Shown here in pieces: positions 38,043 through 49,845 of a DNA stretch of 64,000 bases. The notes beneath the pieces are model-generated. The model did not search any database. It was given only the letters and a program-made list of their open reading frames with translations, and was not told the DNA's origin. This DNA comes from Cristatella mucedo. Its lineage: Eukaryota > Bryozoa > Phylactolaemata > Cristatellidae. The position numbers and the translations under genes were made by a program. The DNA lies in NCBI GenBank assembly GCA_009760855.2, contig WPIO01000005.1, forward strand, positions 862,501 through 926,500, in the 5' to 3' direction. How positions within the stretch are numbered: position 1 is the first letter of the stretch; each line of letters starts with the position of its first letter.

Positions 38043-38320
38043 CTGCAATATCTAAGCCGACCACAGACAGTACAGTCACGGTTGATCGGGAAACCAAAGA
38101 AGCCACTCAGAGACCGTCACCATGACAACAACTATAGGTGGAACCAGTGTGAGAGCAGCCGGTCGGGGTAGTTCTTACGAAAAGCGGCTTACAAATAGGA
38201 CGCAATGCCCGAACACGACACTGTCAAACAGGGCGGGACTTTTAACTCCGAGGCCACTCGAATCGAGCAAGCACGAGCAAGCGTCAGAGTCGTCGTGGCG
38301 GCAGTGTTTCGGCTACCTAC

Positions 38321-38457
38321 CGCGCGTCGAGTTCTCGTATGAGATAACCGACGAGGAGTCGTCGGTCACCGTGCTGGAGCTGTCCATTATAGACGAAGGT
38401 GCCGAGAAGCGGGTGAGCGCGGGCCCCCGACGAGCGCCAGACATAAAGGGAGCCTGG
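38321..38457 (-). CDS. Gene A exon 22: cytoplasmic tail, Ser/Thr-rich
   Basis: QAPFMSGARRGPALTRFSAP then SSIMDSSSTVTDDSSSVISY and ENSTR. The first base completes the split Ala codon of exon 21. Acceptor gttacag, donor gtaggt. The acidic Ser/Thr cluster is a possible phosphorylation region (inference). The opposite strand is also open here, but lacks matching phases. Confidence 0.72.
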
Positions 38458-38640
38458 CTGTAACCTCGCGGCTCGCGGTGCAGCATCCTGCAACGAGCGA
38501 CTAGGCGTTCAGCTCAGCTGCACAGGCTGAGACGCATACATAAACTTTGCGGTCTATGCGACCTGTAATGAAACGTGGTGAAGAGAGAAAGTGCGATAAA
38601 AAGAGAGATGGGATGTAGTTCCACAATAAGAGAGAGGGGG

Positions 38641-39004
<364 letters not shown>

Positions 39005-39142
39005 GCGACGATAAGGCCGAGGGAAAGGAAAAAGAAAGCTGTGGCGGTTGGCCACTGTAGCAGCAGCAGACGGATTGGGCAGGGCGGGGCAGGTGATCAA
39101 AGCTGCAGTAGGCCAGGCCGCGTCCGATGCCGGGGCACTCAC

Positions 39143-39359
39143 GCGGATCCCTGACGCTTGCGACAAATTGCGACGGATATGCAAGCCACGAGGCCGGCCA
39201 GCAGCAGGCCTGCGGCAACGCCAACTGCTGCCCATATTGGTGTGAAGTCGGTACTGCTTTGGATACCACTCGGGCTGTCGCCACTGCTTGGGCTGGGGTT
39301 GCACGAGCCGTCGGCCTGGCACGAGTAGCCGTCAGGACAGCCGGTCTTCGTACAGGTGG
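39143..39359 (-). CDS. Gene A exon 21: juxtamembrane EGF-like stub and transmembrane helix
   Basis: TCTKTGCPDGYSCQADGSC, a Ser/Pro linker, then the hydrophobic helix IWAAVGVAAGLLLAGLVA and the basic stop-transfer CRKRQGS. Gly/Ala zipper-like spacing in the helix. Acceptor cttcag, donor gtgagt, phase 2. The polarity is type I: EGF and SEA outside, tail inside. Confidence 0.9.
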
Positions 39360-40131
39360 CTGAAGCGAAGAAAAAAGATACAGACGCTTATTTTGAACCG
39401 TGCCCTGGTTGGCTAGCCTACACGGCAGTGTGAGCATAATTTCGCTCCCATTCTCTTGGTCGATCGTCGTCTTGGGCACTTCCTCAATTTCTCGAATCAA
39501 GAACACGGGCTAATTACAAAGACGATTGGGAAAATCCAACTCTGATTCAACCTGTTCACTTATCAAGCTTCTCCCGGTACTCCACTGTAGCCAGCCGCCG
39601 TGGCACTCGAGACAGCATTCATCTATCTACGCGTACAGGCCTGAAAAGCCGAATGACCCAATAATCTGCTTTCCGTTTGCTTCACGGCTCCCTTTCACGG
39701 CATGTGCCCTTGTCCCTCGTGCATGTGAGCCTTGTGAGCATGTGGGTGTCCATGCTGATGCTTGTGTTCGCATGCGCCTAGACGCCTGTGTGTGTGGGTT
39801 GTCTTTGTGTTCGTGGGCTTGTGACCCCTCCCCCCAAGCTTTTGCTTTGGTGAAAGGGTTCATAAGTGTTGTAATGGGGGGGGGGTCTTGGCACAGACTT
39901 TTAAAGCAGAACTTGGGTACGTAGATGGGTCAGGTCTAAAGGATGCATTAAATTTCAATGAGTGCTAGTTGGGTCATATAAAACTGCTACCGTATCTTTG
40001 TTAACTTGTTCAGATAACCTTTTAAGCGCGGTCAGACTAAGTGCCAAACTGTTGGAAGAAGACAAAAAGCTGTGTACTGACAGCATCTTGTGTCTCAAAA
40101 CTAGTCATTGCCTGCTGCACGAGCCATAGCT

Positions 40132-40320
40132 TGTCGTAATGGCTCACTAGGTAAGGCGGTTGCTTTTCACGACCTCGGCCCCGAGGTCGTGGGTTCGAAT
40201 CCTGTGGTGGGCGATCCTTTATCGCCACTGCAAGCGATGGTGATAGTCGTAAAGACTCTTCCGTCGCTATACAAAAAGAGGCTGTTTAAGCAGCTAGTTA
40301 TTTATTTATTTATAGCTAAA
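40132..40320 (+). mobile_element. SINE-1, best copy (tRNA-derived head)
   Basis: Pol III boxes are intact: A box tggctcactagg at 40,140-40,151 and B box ggttcgaatcc at 40,192-40,202, the latter a perfect consensus. The body reads gatcctttatcgccactgca, gatggtgatagtcgtaaaga, ctcttccgtcgctatac, then gaggctgtttaagcagctag and an AT-rich end. In the gene A intron between exons 20 and 21. Confidence 0.9.
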
Positions 40321-41109
40321 TAAATCTAAATTCGAGAACACTTGTTGACAGGTAAATCTTACTTTCTCTTTTCATTCCTGTAATTGTTCGTGAATTTTTT
40401 TATAATGACGACTTAGTGGTTCATGGCCCATCTTCAAGTTTTCCGTACACTTAATTATCTGGACACAAATGGCCTCCATTACCCAAGTCGGCACTGCAGC
40501 AGAGGTGGCACTGCACACACATGTGATATGAAATATATATGAAAGCTTTTTATCAAAGCTAAAAGGGATACCAAGCATATTTATTACTTTCTAGCAATTT
40601 TTTAAAAGAACTGTATCTATTCTCCATGCTGGTCGAATGGCCCTAACGTATTGTTCCAAGTGAAGAGCAAGATATGGACATGATATTGAGTTGATTTGTA
40701 TGCTATTGTGTTTAGAACCCATATTTGGATCAACGGCTGCTATGCAGACTCTGAAGGTTTTTTGAGGTCTGGATATTTCTGCTGGGCATGCTCACGCTCG
40801 TCTGAGACAGACTGTTAAGCTGCATACCGGAAGCACCTCCTGGCATGCCTCTTGTGCCTTATTCAAGAATACTAGGCCCCCTCAAAAAAATAACCTGGAT
40901 TACCAATTTGGAGAGAACGTCCAGGTTTCCAGAGGCAAGCGTCCCATAACCAACGGGAAATGACAATAAGAGCATGAGAAACTGCTGGTATTTCACAATT
41001 TTTGACTCCTCAAACCCTATGAAAAATACAGATTCTTAAGGCCAAGTACATTTTTTAATGTGCTGTATTTATATTGGTGTAATATGTTATAGATCCACTT
41101 CTTTTCGCT

Positions 41110-41990
41110 AAGCATACTCTCCCTCCTGCCAATGTAATCACCCAGAACAATCTAGGCTTTCATGTTTATCCAGGCGACACACATCGGCATCTGTGCTTTG
41201 ATTCATCCCAATCCCCCAGCCAGTCGATTTCTCTTAACTCCCTTTGCACCATGTGTTGCCGACATTTGCACTTGGATGGCAGCAAACGCTCTCAAAATGA
41301 TTTAAGATAATTTCAACTTACTGGTTATGAGCAAACTTGGTGCTACTAGGAAATTTAAAAGCCTAACCCTAAAAAATGGGCTTGGCCGTCACGTCACCTG
41401 CTATACGCTCAAAATTTGGGCCTTTCCATATGAGGCCGGTGACCATAGTCAAGGCAGCTCACTTTCAGCTCAATAACCCTGCGAAAAATTGGGCTTGGTT
41501 ATATAAGTATACCACGGCCAAGCCAGCGAGTCTGTGCACTTGTGACTTCCATTCTACACCTCTGCAACTGCAACTACTTGCAGTTTTTCTTGTTTGTGCA
41601 ATAACATGCTTACCGTGGGTACAAAACTCTGCAGAGCAGGTATCCTCTATCGTGAACTGTGCAACTGCTCCATTGAACCACTTCTCAATATTCTGTAGAG
41701 GCCACCTATCAAGCAGTGCAACGACTTGATAGGTTCTGAAACTCGTCTTAAAACCCTCCTTATGCTTTCTCCGACCTAGTTATAGAAAATACTTCATCCG
41801 AAGACTGCAAATAGTACCTCCCACTTTTCGGACTCAAGCCGTTTTGCTGAGAATCTAGCCAGTCTATCGAGAGACAGCACCTTCAGTTTGTATGTTCAAA
41901 AGCTTAGAACTCTCTACCAGCTGACGACGAAACATCCCCTGACCTGACAACATTTACAAAGAAAGCCAAAATCAACTCTCCTGTTTTTCA
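41110..41990 (+). mobile_element. LINE 3' half, strongly decayed
   Basis: Traces of RT sequence: gcgacacacatcggcatctg-like (ADDTxLYL region), ggttatgagcaaacttggtg (LLVMGKP region), agctcactttcagctcaata and ccctgacctgacaacattta. Many stops. Lies in the intron between gene A exons 20 and 21, ending next to exon 20. Confidence 0.65.
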
Positions 41991-42030
41991 CAGCATTGCT
42001 GCAGCACCACTGACGAGCTAGAATGCTCAC

Positions 42031-42340
42031 CTTCGACAAAAGAGCCATTGACTGCTGCAAACACGATGTTCGTGGATGCATATACCGTTGTCCCATTCAG
42101 AGAGAGCGAGCCATTTGAGGAGCGCAGCTGAATGAGAAGGTTCTGCATCTGCTGGCCACCGTCTGAAGACTTGTTATAAACGACTTGGTACGTGACGTTA
42201 ACCGAAGTATCCGGAATCAGCTGGGCTAAGGCAACCGGTCCTTTGCCCGACCCGCCATCGATGCTCACTTTAGCCTTGGTAATGTTGAGGATTCGCAGTC
42301 CACTGAAGCCGGCAAATGATCCCTTGAAGAGTAAAGTCAG
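42031..42340 (-). CDS. Gene A exon 20: SEA domain, C-terminal half
   Basis: Acceptor with a T-rich tract (tttttttag). Starts LTLLFKGSFAGFSGLRILNI, then KAKVSIDGGSGKGPVALAQ, DTSVNVTYQVVYNKSSD, and ends AAVNGSFVE. At the position of the SEA autoproteolysis motif GSVVV this protein has TSVNV, so self-cleavage is doubtful. Several N-glycosylation sequons. Donor gtgagc, phase 1. Confidence 0.87.
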
Positions 42341-42604
42341 CTAAAAAAAACACAACAGTCTCGGTGACCACGTGACCTGTGTCGATGCTGTAAGACAGCT
42401 GTCACGGCTTAGGCCCGATTGGTCCTTAAGAACGTGGCAAGATCAGCACAATATCCACTCGAAAACTACTCGTAACCGAAGATGCGCTCGGCATCTACAT
42501 ACGAAAACTGCCCGACGACCGGCGCCGGTCTAGCTGACCGACGTCTAGCTGGCAGGTCGGCAGACCCAATGCACTGTTCCAGCTGCTGCTATGCAGGTCT
42601 CTCA

Positions 42605-42800
42605 TTGCTTATAATAATAATACGGATAAAAATATTAGTAATAAAATAATGAAACATTGGCATTCCTCTCTAAAAAGAAATAAATCTCTTTCTAGGCAGC
42701 TCACATAGGCTGCAAACGAAGCACGTGAGTTGGTCACACTGATAGCATGTGTAGTGTCAGCATGCATTGGGATCCAGAAAACAGCTTGCACAGACCCGAT
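42605..42800 (-). mobile_element. LINE 3' tail fragment, reverse
   Basis: (ATT)n-complement at its left, then aaataaatctctttctaggc and gtgtcagcatgcattgggat. In the gene A intron between exons 19 and 20. Confidence 0.7.
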
Positions 42801-43009
42801 TCTCCTTGTATCCAGACTTCTCCATTCTAGCTGTGCTGCTGCATCAGTGTGTGTTTTCCTTCGACAGCTGTTCTGCCTTTCAACGATCGCACTGCCTTTC
42901 TACTCATTTCTACAGTCACTCTGCTGCTGCTGCTCATTCCACTCGACCGCTGACCGTTTTGCACTGTTCCGCTGCATTCTTGACATGGGGAATTTGAAGA
43001 AGGACTCTG

Positions 43010-44180
43010 GTGCGAGCAGAGTCTTTAGATATCTCTGAACACACGAGATACAGGGAGAGCATGCATGAGCCAGCTGACATCAGACACAGCATTAAAGTGG
43101 CCCGGGTTACCTCGAGCACGAGGGGTAAGAGCAGCACCATGCCATGGATAGATATGCCAACAGACTGCAACAGTGCACACGTGCAAGGATCTCTGCTCAT
43201 AGCTCCACGATTCCATCAGGAACAGGAGCGCGATCGGCAGAGTTTGTGCCCAAGTCAAAGCTGGCTGGACGTTATTGTATGGTGCAAAGACATGCAGAAA
43301 AGTGTCACACATCGGTGAAGGCCTAAAAGCAAGAACTGTCTCTATCGGGCAGCTTGGATGCAGTGCTTGGCCGCGCGTCTCCGAAGGTCTCGCCAGCCAG
43401 CCTTTACTGTTCAGCAAGGGGTTGCGATACAATCCTCCACGTCTGCTCAACGGTGGCAGAGCTACTGGGCTGAAGCTCATTGATGATTCTGCTATGCATT
43501 CTTGTCGAGGCCAGACTCCACCTTAGGTAGCACGGATCGGCACGAGCTACAGTAGACCTCGTAAGCCTGCCGATGAAAAATCGGTCCTGAACTTTGATAG
43601 GATTTCTCAATCTTGCATTAAGTATACCTGGTTTAACGTCGGCAGTAAACCATAGGCCAGCTGGGCGAGAGCATATACAGTACTTGATCAGAGGAGCACA
43701 TTCACTCAGAACGACGGCTAGTGTCCTTCTTGTTTCGTTCCGTCAGAGGGATCAGCAGGTCTGATCGAGGATTGAGCGAACGTGCAAGGAACCTGTCAAA
43801 TTCTCCTTGTCTTACCACCTTCGGATCTCATTTACTCTTTGTGGTTATGGATCTCCTCCGGTATAAGTTTTTAAATTTTAGTTTTTCAGCCATAAATGAT
43901 GCTGCTGCTCAAACAAGTGCCGGCAACCAGCCAACGCATCCATCTCTCGGTTCTATTTTCTTCACTAGATCGACCGGTCAATCGCGAATCAGTACAAAGA
44001 AGATACTGTAAGTCACATTCCCAAGAATCCCCCTGGGCCGGTGAAAATTAATGTCATCGGTAATTAATCAATTTCATCGAAAATTAATTTCAGCTGTAAG
44101 TCAGATCTGAAAGACCGGTGAGCCACACTACTTCGGGCCACGTACTAAACCAGCAGAAAGCAGCCCAGCAGCATCACTTA
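43010..44180. other. Unassigned intron of gene A
   Basis: Between exons 19 and 20. Several mid-length open frames without domain signal; no repeat recognised. Confidence 0.5.
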
Positions 44181-44181
44181 C

Positions 44182-44273
44182 TGCTTCCTCGAGCAACTTA
44201 TTCAGGTCGTTTCCCATGCTGCTCAGTGTGGAACCCGGCAGGCGGAAGATTTGAATGACAAGTATCGACGTGT
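44182..44273 (-). CDS. Gene A exon 19: SEA domain, N-terminal half
   Basis: TSILVIQIFRLPG followed by STLSSMGNDLNKLLEEA, then donor gtaagt in phase 0. This is the first strand and first helix of a SEA fold. Acceptor ctgtag. Confidence 0.82.
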
Positions 44274-44405
44274 CTACAGCCAGATCGGCACAAGCTTCGT
44301 TCGATCAGCTGCCTTTTGCTGCTGCAAGCGACTGCGGCTAAGCGGGGAATTTTTGCAAGCAATGAAATGCATTTTGCTCGGGCTCCGACTCGCCAGCTTC
44401 CGTAC

Positions 44406-44615
44406 CACTGTCTTTCATTCGGCAGTCACCCGACACCACAGCAGGATTGCTCTGCACATAGCCGTCTGCGCAAGGGCAGCTAAACGAGCCGCCCACGTTG
44501 ATGCAGCGAGTGTTGGCGTACGGGCAAGCTTCGGTCGACCCACAGGCGTCGGCGACCACGCAAGTGCCGTCCGGCTCGGCATTGTAGCCGGTCTCGCACA
44601 CACAGCTGAACGAAC
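44406..44615 (-). CDS. Gene A exon 18: EGF end and last EGF before SEA
   Basis: GSFSCVCETGYNAEPDGTC, then VVADACGSTEACPYANTRC, GGSFSCPCADGYVQSNP and DCRMKDS. I chose the gtacgg donor at 44,405 because it keeps the sixth EGF Cys (GDC). An earlier gtgact donor in the same phase would drop it. Both give frame continuity. Confidence 0.82.
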
Positions 44616-45007
44616 CTGCAATTGGGAGGTAAGCATGACTAAGGTACTGACCTGGAGACCGAGCAAGCCGTGACATCTGCTGTGCAACTGAGAGCGCCGT
44701 GCCGCTAGACAAAAGTGGTCTCGTGGTTCTGCCCTTGCATGCTGTTTGGAGCTCGCAAACTAGCCTGGTAGTGAAAGAAAATGAGAGAAATGAAGATTGC
44801 TCGAGCTGCTGCCTGTTACCGTAATGGAGCTGGGCCGCAACTAGGCAATAACTGTGGACTGAAAGCGTGCTGCTGTGTGGTAAGTCCTTGTGAACGTGGC
44901 AACAGGGGCAGCTAAGTACAATTAGCAGGATCAGGCTGCTGCTCTCTAGAGAAAGAGGAACAATTCAGGCTAGTCATATGTGGTAGCAGCTTGCATACGT
45001 GACTTCC

Positions 45008-45040
45008 TGAGTGGCAGAGGGAGAGGGAGAGAGAGAGAGA

Positions 45041-45092
<52 letters not shown>

Positions 45093-45095
45093 GAG
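45008..45095. repeat. (GA)n microsatellite
   Basis: About 85 bases of GA with GGG interruptions, gene A intron. Confidence 0.92.
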
Positions 45096-45389
45096 ATTGT
45101 GAGCTAGATTAGTAAGCATTACGGAAGGTTGTCCGAGTCTGCCATTGCTGTCTAGGCTCAGTGTCGGGTTTTTTACATTAAAACAAGCTATCACCTAAGC
45201 CTACCTCAGGATTAGTGTAGGCACTCCGTGATTTGGCACAATTTGCCTAAATTGTCTACCTGCAGGCAGCGCAAAAATGCCACTCTGCAACTGTGTGCAA
45301 TAGCAATCTTGTTCATTTGCTACAGAGAGGCAATGTGCATGCATCATACGGATTCACACCTGTGCATGCACGGTCTCCACAAATTCCAT

Positions 45390-45470
45390 CTTGTTCTCCC
45401 CCTCCCTCCCTCCCTCCCTCCCTCTCTTTCTCTCTCTCTCTCTCTCTCTCGCTCTCTCTCTCTCTCCTTC
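45390..45470. repeat. (CCCT)n / (TC)n microsatellite
   Basis: CCCTCCCT followed by (TC)n, gene A intron. Confidence 0.92.
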
Positions 45471-45755
45471 CAGCTAACTACCAATGACTGTCCTCCTGCT
45501 AACTGATGATATTGGCTAGAAGACGATAAGTGAGACTTGGAATGACTCAAAAGGACCTCGAGGTTCGCCAAGTGGTTCTCTGAGCATGAGTCGATTAGAA
45601 AGCAGTATGGTGGATGGATGCATTGACGATGTTCAGCCGGTTCATCCGATAACGCATAGAAACCGAACCTCAGAGCCTAGAGCACTACAACTGCCTGCAA
45701 CATCATGTCAAGATCCTTTCACGGAAGTTCAGCATCGGTCAACTGTACTGCCAAC

Positions 45756-46019
45756 CGGGAGTGTTGATGCACGTCTGGTTTGGATTGTTGCAAGCACCGC
45801 CGAGCATCACACACTCGTTGATATCCTTGCACGAGCCATTGACACGAAAGAAGCCATTTGCACATGTACAGTTGTAGCCACCCTGAGTGTTGACACATTT
45901 TTCTTCGCTTGCTGAGCAGTTATTCAGGCCAGCACCATAAAAGCATTCGTCAATGTCTGTGCATTGCCCGGCTGAGCTATTTTGTTCATATCCGGTTTCG
46001 CACTTGCAGCTGTAGTTAC
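45756..46019 (-). CDS. Gene A exon 17: EGF end, one EGF-CA, start of another
   Basis: GNYSCKCETGYEQNSSAG, then DIDECFYGAGLNNCSASEEK.., GGYNCTCANGFFRVNG.., DINECVMLGGACNNPNQTC, INTP. The donor gttggc is weak, but it is the one that keeps the frame into exon 18. Confidence 0.87.
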
Positions 46020-46419
46020 CTGAAATCAACTGCCTCATATTAGCTGCATTTCGAGCCAATCAATAAGCACTTCTACTTTGCATTGTTCAATGTACTTGCA
46101 TGAAGCATCAGCACTTCCACGTCAAGTTCACGTTTTAGTATTCAGATTTATCATTAAAGTTTAAGAGAATTTGGCACGAATCAAACTTTGCCAGTTAAAA
46201 AATGTGGTACATACAATGGTGCCCAACGACATAAGTTATACTAAGGCTGTGCCCTATATGCCAGCCTTTCCAAATAGGCATGCAATGAATCGCTACAGAA
46301 ACAATAGTCTGCTTATTGCTCCTTTTACTTTAGCTCTCAAGCACTGTTGTTGCTGGTGTCGCCGGGTCTTGACAGTGCCAGTTTGTTGTCCTTCTTGTTC
46401 TTGTGGTCTTTGAACTTAA

Positions 46420-46486
46420 AACTTTAGTCCTCATGCTTCGATCGTGCTTTTAAAACTTTAGTCCTCATGCTTCGATCGTGCTTCCA
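46420..46486. repeat. Tandem duplication of about 33 bp
   Basis: The block aaaactttagtcctcatgct plus tcgatcgtgctt occurs twice in a row. Confidence 0.85.
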
Positions 46487-46494
46487 GCTCACAT

Positions 46495-46590
46495 GAATAA
46501 TAGTTCTAGTAATAATAAGAAAATTTGTATTGCACCCTCAGAACTAAACCCTTGAGAACTAAATCTCTATCCATGTGATTATGTGATCTT
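46495..46590 (-). mobile_element. LINE 3' tail scrap, reverse
   Basis: aataataagaaaatttgtat then ccctcagaactaaaccctt and actaaatctctatcca, a degenerate reversed tail. Confidence 0.5.
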
Positions 46591-46723
46591 CTGTCTTCCA
46601 AAGACTTCCAGTAGAAAGCTAGCTATGCACTGTGGATTGCTGTGCTGAGCCAGACCGACTGGCTGACAGTTCAACTGAGTATGTCTTGGCTGACCATGGG
46701 GAGGCTCCTACCGGTAGCTAGTC

Positions 46724-46727
<4 letters not shown>

Positions 46728-46783
<56 letters not shown>
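46728..46783. repeat. (GT)n microsatellite
   Basis: About 27 GT units, directly beside the tail of the reversed LINE at 46,790. Confidence 0.95.
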
Positions 46784-46784
<1 letters not shown>

Positions 46785-46789
46785 CGTTT

Positions 46790-47598
46790 ATAATAATAAT
46801 AATAATAATGCACTTTATTACGCACCCTCAGAGAACTCAATCTCTTTGTAGGCGCTTTACATTTGCTGGGACAGGAAGCGCGATTGAATGGTGAGTAATA
46901 TCACGCTGATAAAAAAGAATTACATGGTTAGGGGTGACATGCACAGGGTCACCATGCAAATGTGGTTAGTGGCAGCATGCACAGTGTCAGCACGCATAAG
47001 CACATGAAGAACGAATCACAGGGACCCAATAAATGCTGCCCTAAATAGGTGTCTTTTAAGTTCTTTTTAAATCTGGTCAAGTCAGAGGATGTTCTGACGC
47101 AAGTCGGGAGGGAGTTCCAGGCTTTGGGAGCATACAAACTAAATGCACAGTCTCCAAAGGATTTGAGGTCTGTACGAGGTACTGGTAAACTTTTGGATTC
47201 CGAAAAGCGGGTGGTACGATGCTTGGCCTGGTGGAGGAGTAGATTTTTGAGATAGTCTGGAGCCAAAGAATGAAGGGACCTAAAAGTGAGCGACGAGACC
47301 TTGAAGTCGATGCTTGACTGGTAGCCAGTGCAGGTCGGCGAGAAGTGGTGTGATGTGGCAACTGCGAAGCTCACGACAGACAAGCCTAGCTGCGGAGTTT
47401 TGCACCAGCTGTAATCGCCTGATTGCACATGCCGGTAGGCCAGTAAGTAGTCAGTTACAAAAATCAAGACTGGATGTTACAAATGCATGGACCAACTTAG
47501 ACGTGGTATCCTTATCTAAACAAGCCGAATTTTAGCTATGTTATGTAGCTGAAAGTAGGCAGACTTTGTGAAGCTGATGTGGTCGTCGTCTAACGAGA

Positions 47599-47600
<2 letters not shown>
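46790..47600 (-). mobile_element. LINE 3' part, same family, in gene A intron
   Basis: On the minus strand: LGLSVVSFAVATSHHF and, in another frame, DFKVSSLTFRSLHSLAPDYL, FGDCAFSLYAPKAWNSLPTC. The (ATT)n tail lies at 46,790-46,808. Its 5' end meets a GT microsatellite at 47,600. It sits in the intron between exons 16 and 17. Confidence 0.88.

Positions 47601-47662
<62 letters not shown>
47600..47662. repeat. (GT)n microsatellite
   Basis: About 31 GT units at the truncated 5' side of the same LINE, about 120 bp from exon 16. Confidence 0.95.
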
Positions 47663-47782
47663 AATTGTAAGCAAATAATGCGTTCTAGTAAAGCCTTTAA
47701 CACAAAAATGCTTCTGTGACACTGGAAAAAAGAAATAACCGACCTAGGAAAGCTAACAACTACATGGGCTTGAAGATCGTAC

Positions 47783-47927
47783 CTTTGTTGTTTATGCAAA
47801 CAGTGTGTGGCTGATTTTTGCAGAAACTTCCGTTCAAGCACTTGTCTGCAACCACACACTCGGTCCCATTCAGTGTATAGCCCGAAGAGCAATCACAACG
47901 ATAGCCGGCCGTACCGTTGGTGCACAC
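47783..47927 (-). CDS. Gene A exon 16: EGF end and next EGF start
   Basis: VCTNGTAGYRCDCSSGYTLN, then TECVVADKCLNGSFCKNQPH and INNK. Enters in phase 0 from exon 15 and leaves in phase 1 at gtacga. The second EGF starts with VADKC, not DxDEC, so it lacks the calcium motif. Confidence 0.88.
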
Positions 47928-48046
47928 CTGAGGAGAACGAGCGGATGGAGAACAAGTAGAGTGAGCATCTCTCTGATGCAGCAACTGCAGAGCTCGAAGC
48001 TCAACGAAGCAAGCAATGCGAGGCAGCAGCAGCGCTCTGAATCCAC

Positions 48047-48369
48047 CTGGTAGTCGTTCGGACAGGAGCCGTTGTGGTAAGTGTCACAGATGTCGGGAAC
48101 GCATACACTAACAGAGTCAGCATCTTCAGACATCCGATAGCCCTCAATGCAGATGCAATGGAACGATCCCGAAAGGTTATGACATGCCTGATGCAGTGGA
48201 TCAGGGCAGGATGACGATATGCACTCTTTAATGTCTGAGCATCCACCAGTGATGCTACCATTGCCAGAGTAGCCACTGGGGCAAGTGCATGCAAATGACC
48301 CAGGTAGATTTGTGCACTTGGCGAGAGTGCTGCAAACCGGCATCCCGGTTGACGAACACTCGTCCACAT
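48047..48369 (-). CDS. Gene A exon 15: partial tandem copy IV fused to unique EGFs
   Basis: The first EGF matches the tandem copies up to GGCSDI, then unique sequence begins: KECISSSCPDPLHQAC.., GSFHCICIEGYRM.., CVPDICDTYHNGSCPNDYQ. Phase-0 donor gtggat. The left edge of the array is thus inside this exon at about 48,232. Confidence 0.9.
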
Positions 48370-48583
48370 CTACAATGTGCAATAGGTGAAAAACAAGGTG
48401 GGAATCTCGTGGCCCAAATGCTGGTACAGCTCGTTCGTTTGTTCTCTGATCACAGGCATAGCAGAAACTAGTTACAACGCGAGATTCATGATCAAACAAA
48501 CGGCCAGCTGTGGCATTGCTGAACCTGCTGCTGGTTCTGCCTCTGCTGCCACTGCTGCTGCTGTTGCTGCAGCCATTGCTTAC

Positions 48584-49000
48584 CACTACAAGTTGATCCA
48601 TTCCTAGTGAAGCCCGGCAGACAAGCACAGCTGAAGCTTCCCACCGTGTTGGTACACACTGCATTTGGGCTGCATGGCCTGCTATGAGGACATCCGTCTG
48701 TCTCTGCACACGTGTCATTGCATTCGTTCACATCCTCGCAATGATCTCCCTTCCAGTGGAAGCCGGCTGCACAGTGACACGTATAGCCACCTGCTGTGTT
48801 GTTGCAGGATGCATTGTGGGCTGAGCAGTTGTTGAAGTCCTGGCCGAGAGCACACTCGTCAATGTCTGAGCATCCACCAGTGATGCTACCATTGCCAGAG
48901 TAGCCACTGGGGGCAGTGCATGCAAATGACCCAGGTAGATTTGTGCACTTGGCGAGAGTGCTGCAAACCGGCATCCCGGTTGACGAACACTCGTCCACAT
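48584..49000 (-). CDS. Gene A exon 14: tandem copy III, one EGF cysteine lost
   Basis: Same three EGFs, but near 48,908-48,913 the first domain reads FACTAPSGYSG where the other copies read FACTCPSGYSG. This removes a conserved disulfide cysteine without breaking the frame. Splice sites and phases are intact, so the exon should still be used. Confidence 0.92.
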
Positions 49001-49214
49001 CTACAATGTGCAATAGGTGAAAAACAAGGTGGGAATCTCGTGGCCCAAATGCTGGTACAGCTCGTTCGTTTGTTCTCTGATCACAGGCATAGCAGAAACT
49101 AGTTACAACGCGAGATTCATGATCAAACAAACGGCCAGCTGTGGCATTGCTGAACCTGCTGCTGGTTCTGCCTCTGCTGCCACTGCTGCTGCTGTTGCTG
49201 CAGCCATTGCTTAC

Positions 49215-49631
49215 CACTACAAGTTGATCCATTCCTAGTGAAGCCCGGCAGACAAGCACAGCTGAAGCTTCCCACCGTGTTGGTACACACTGCATTTGGG
49301 CTGCATGGCCTGCTATGAGGACATCCGTCTGTCTCTGCACACGTGTCATTGCATTCGTTCACATCCTCGCAATGATCTCCCTTCCAGTGGAAGCCGGCTG
49401 CACAGTGACACGTATAGCCACCTGCTGTGTTGTTGCAGGATGCATTGTGGGCTGAGCAGTTGTTGAAGTCCTGGCCGAGAGCACACTCGTCAATGTCTGA
49501 GCATCCACCAGTGATGCTACCATTGCCAGAGTAGCCACTGGGGCAAGTGCATGCAAATGACCCAGGTAGATTTGTGCACTTGGCGAGAGTGCTGCAAACC
49601 GGCATCCCGGTTGACGAACACTCGTCCACAT
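49215..49631 (-). CDS. Gene A exon 13: tandem copy II, three EGF domains
   Basis: Same three EGF domains as exon 12, exactly 631 bases away, with the same splice sites. The differences I can see from copy I in the exon are silent (for example around 50,142). The intron differs by isolated substitutions such as the one near 49,705. Confidence 0.93.
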
Positions 49632-49845
49632 CTACAATGTGCAATAGGTGAAAAACAAGGTGGGAATCTCGTGGCCCAAATGCTGGTACAGCTCGTTCGT
49701 TTGTACTCTGATCACAGGCATAGCAGAAACTAGTTACAACGCGAGATTCATGATCAAACAAACGGCCAGCTGTGGCATTGCTGAACCTGCTGCTGGTTCT
49801 GCCTCTGCTGCCACTGCTGCTGCTGTTGCTGCAGCCATTGCTTAC

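Noticed and set aside
38122-38463. Plus-strand frame reading RVEFSYEITDEESSVTVLEL
   Set aside because: It looks coding, but the opposite strand gives a tail exon whose two splice phases fit gene A. The plus frame has no partner exons.
40132-40210. Functional tRNA gene
   Set aside because: A and B boxes are good, but the head continues into a repeated body found elsewhere in the window, as in a SINE. I could not form a convincing full cloverleaf with CCA-end pairing.
42905-43480. Overlapping open frames on both strands in a gene A intron
   Set aside because: No domain, no consistent splice sites and no codon pattern distinct from the surroundings.
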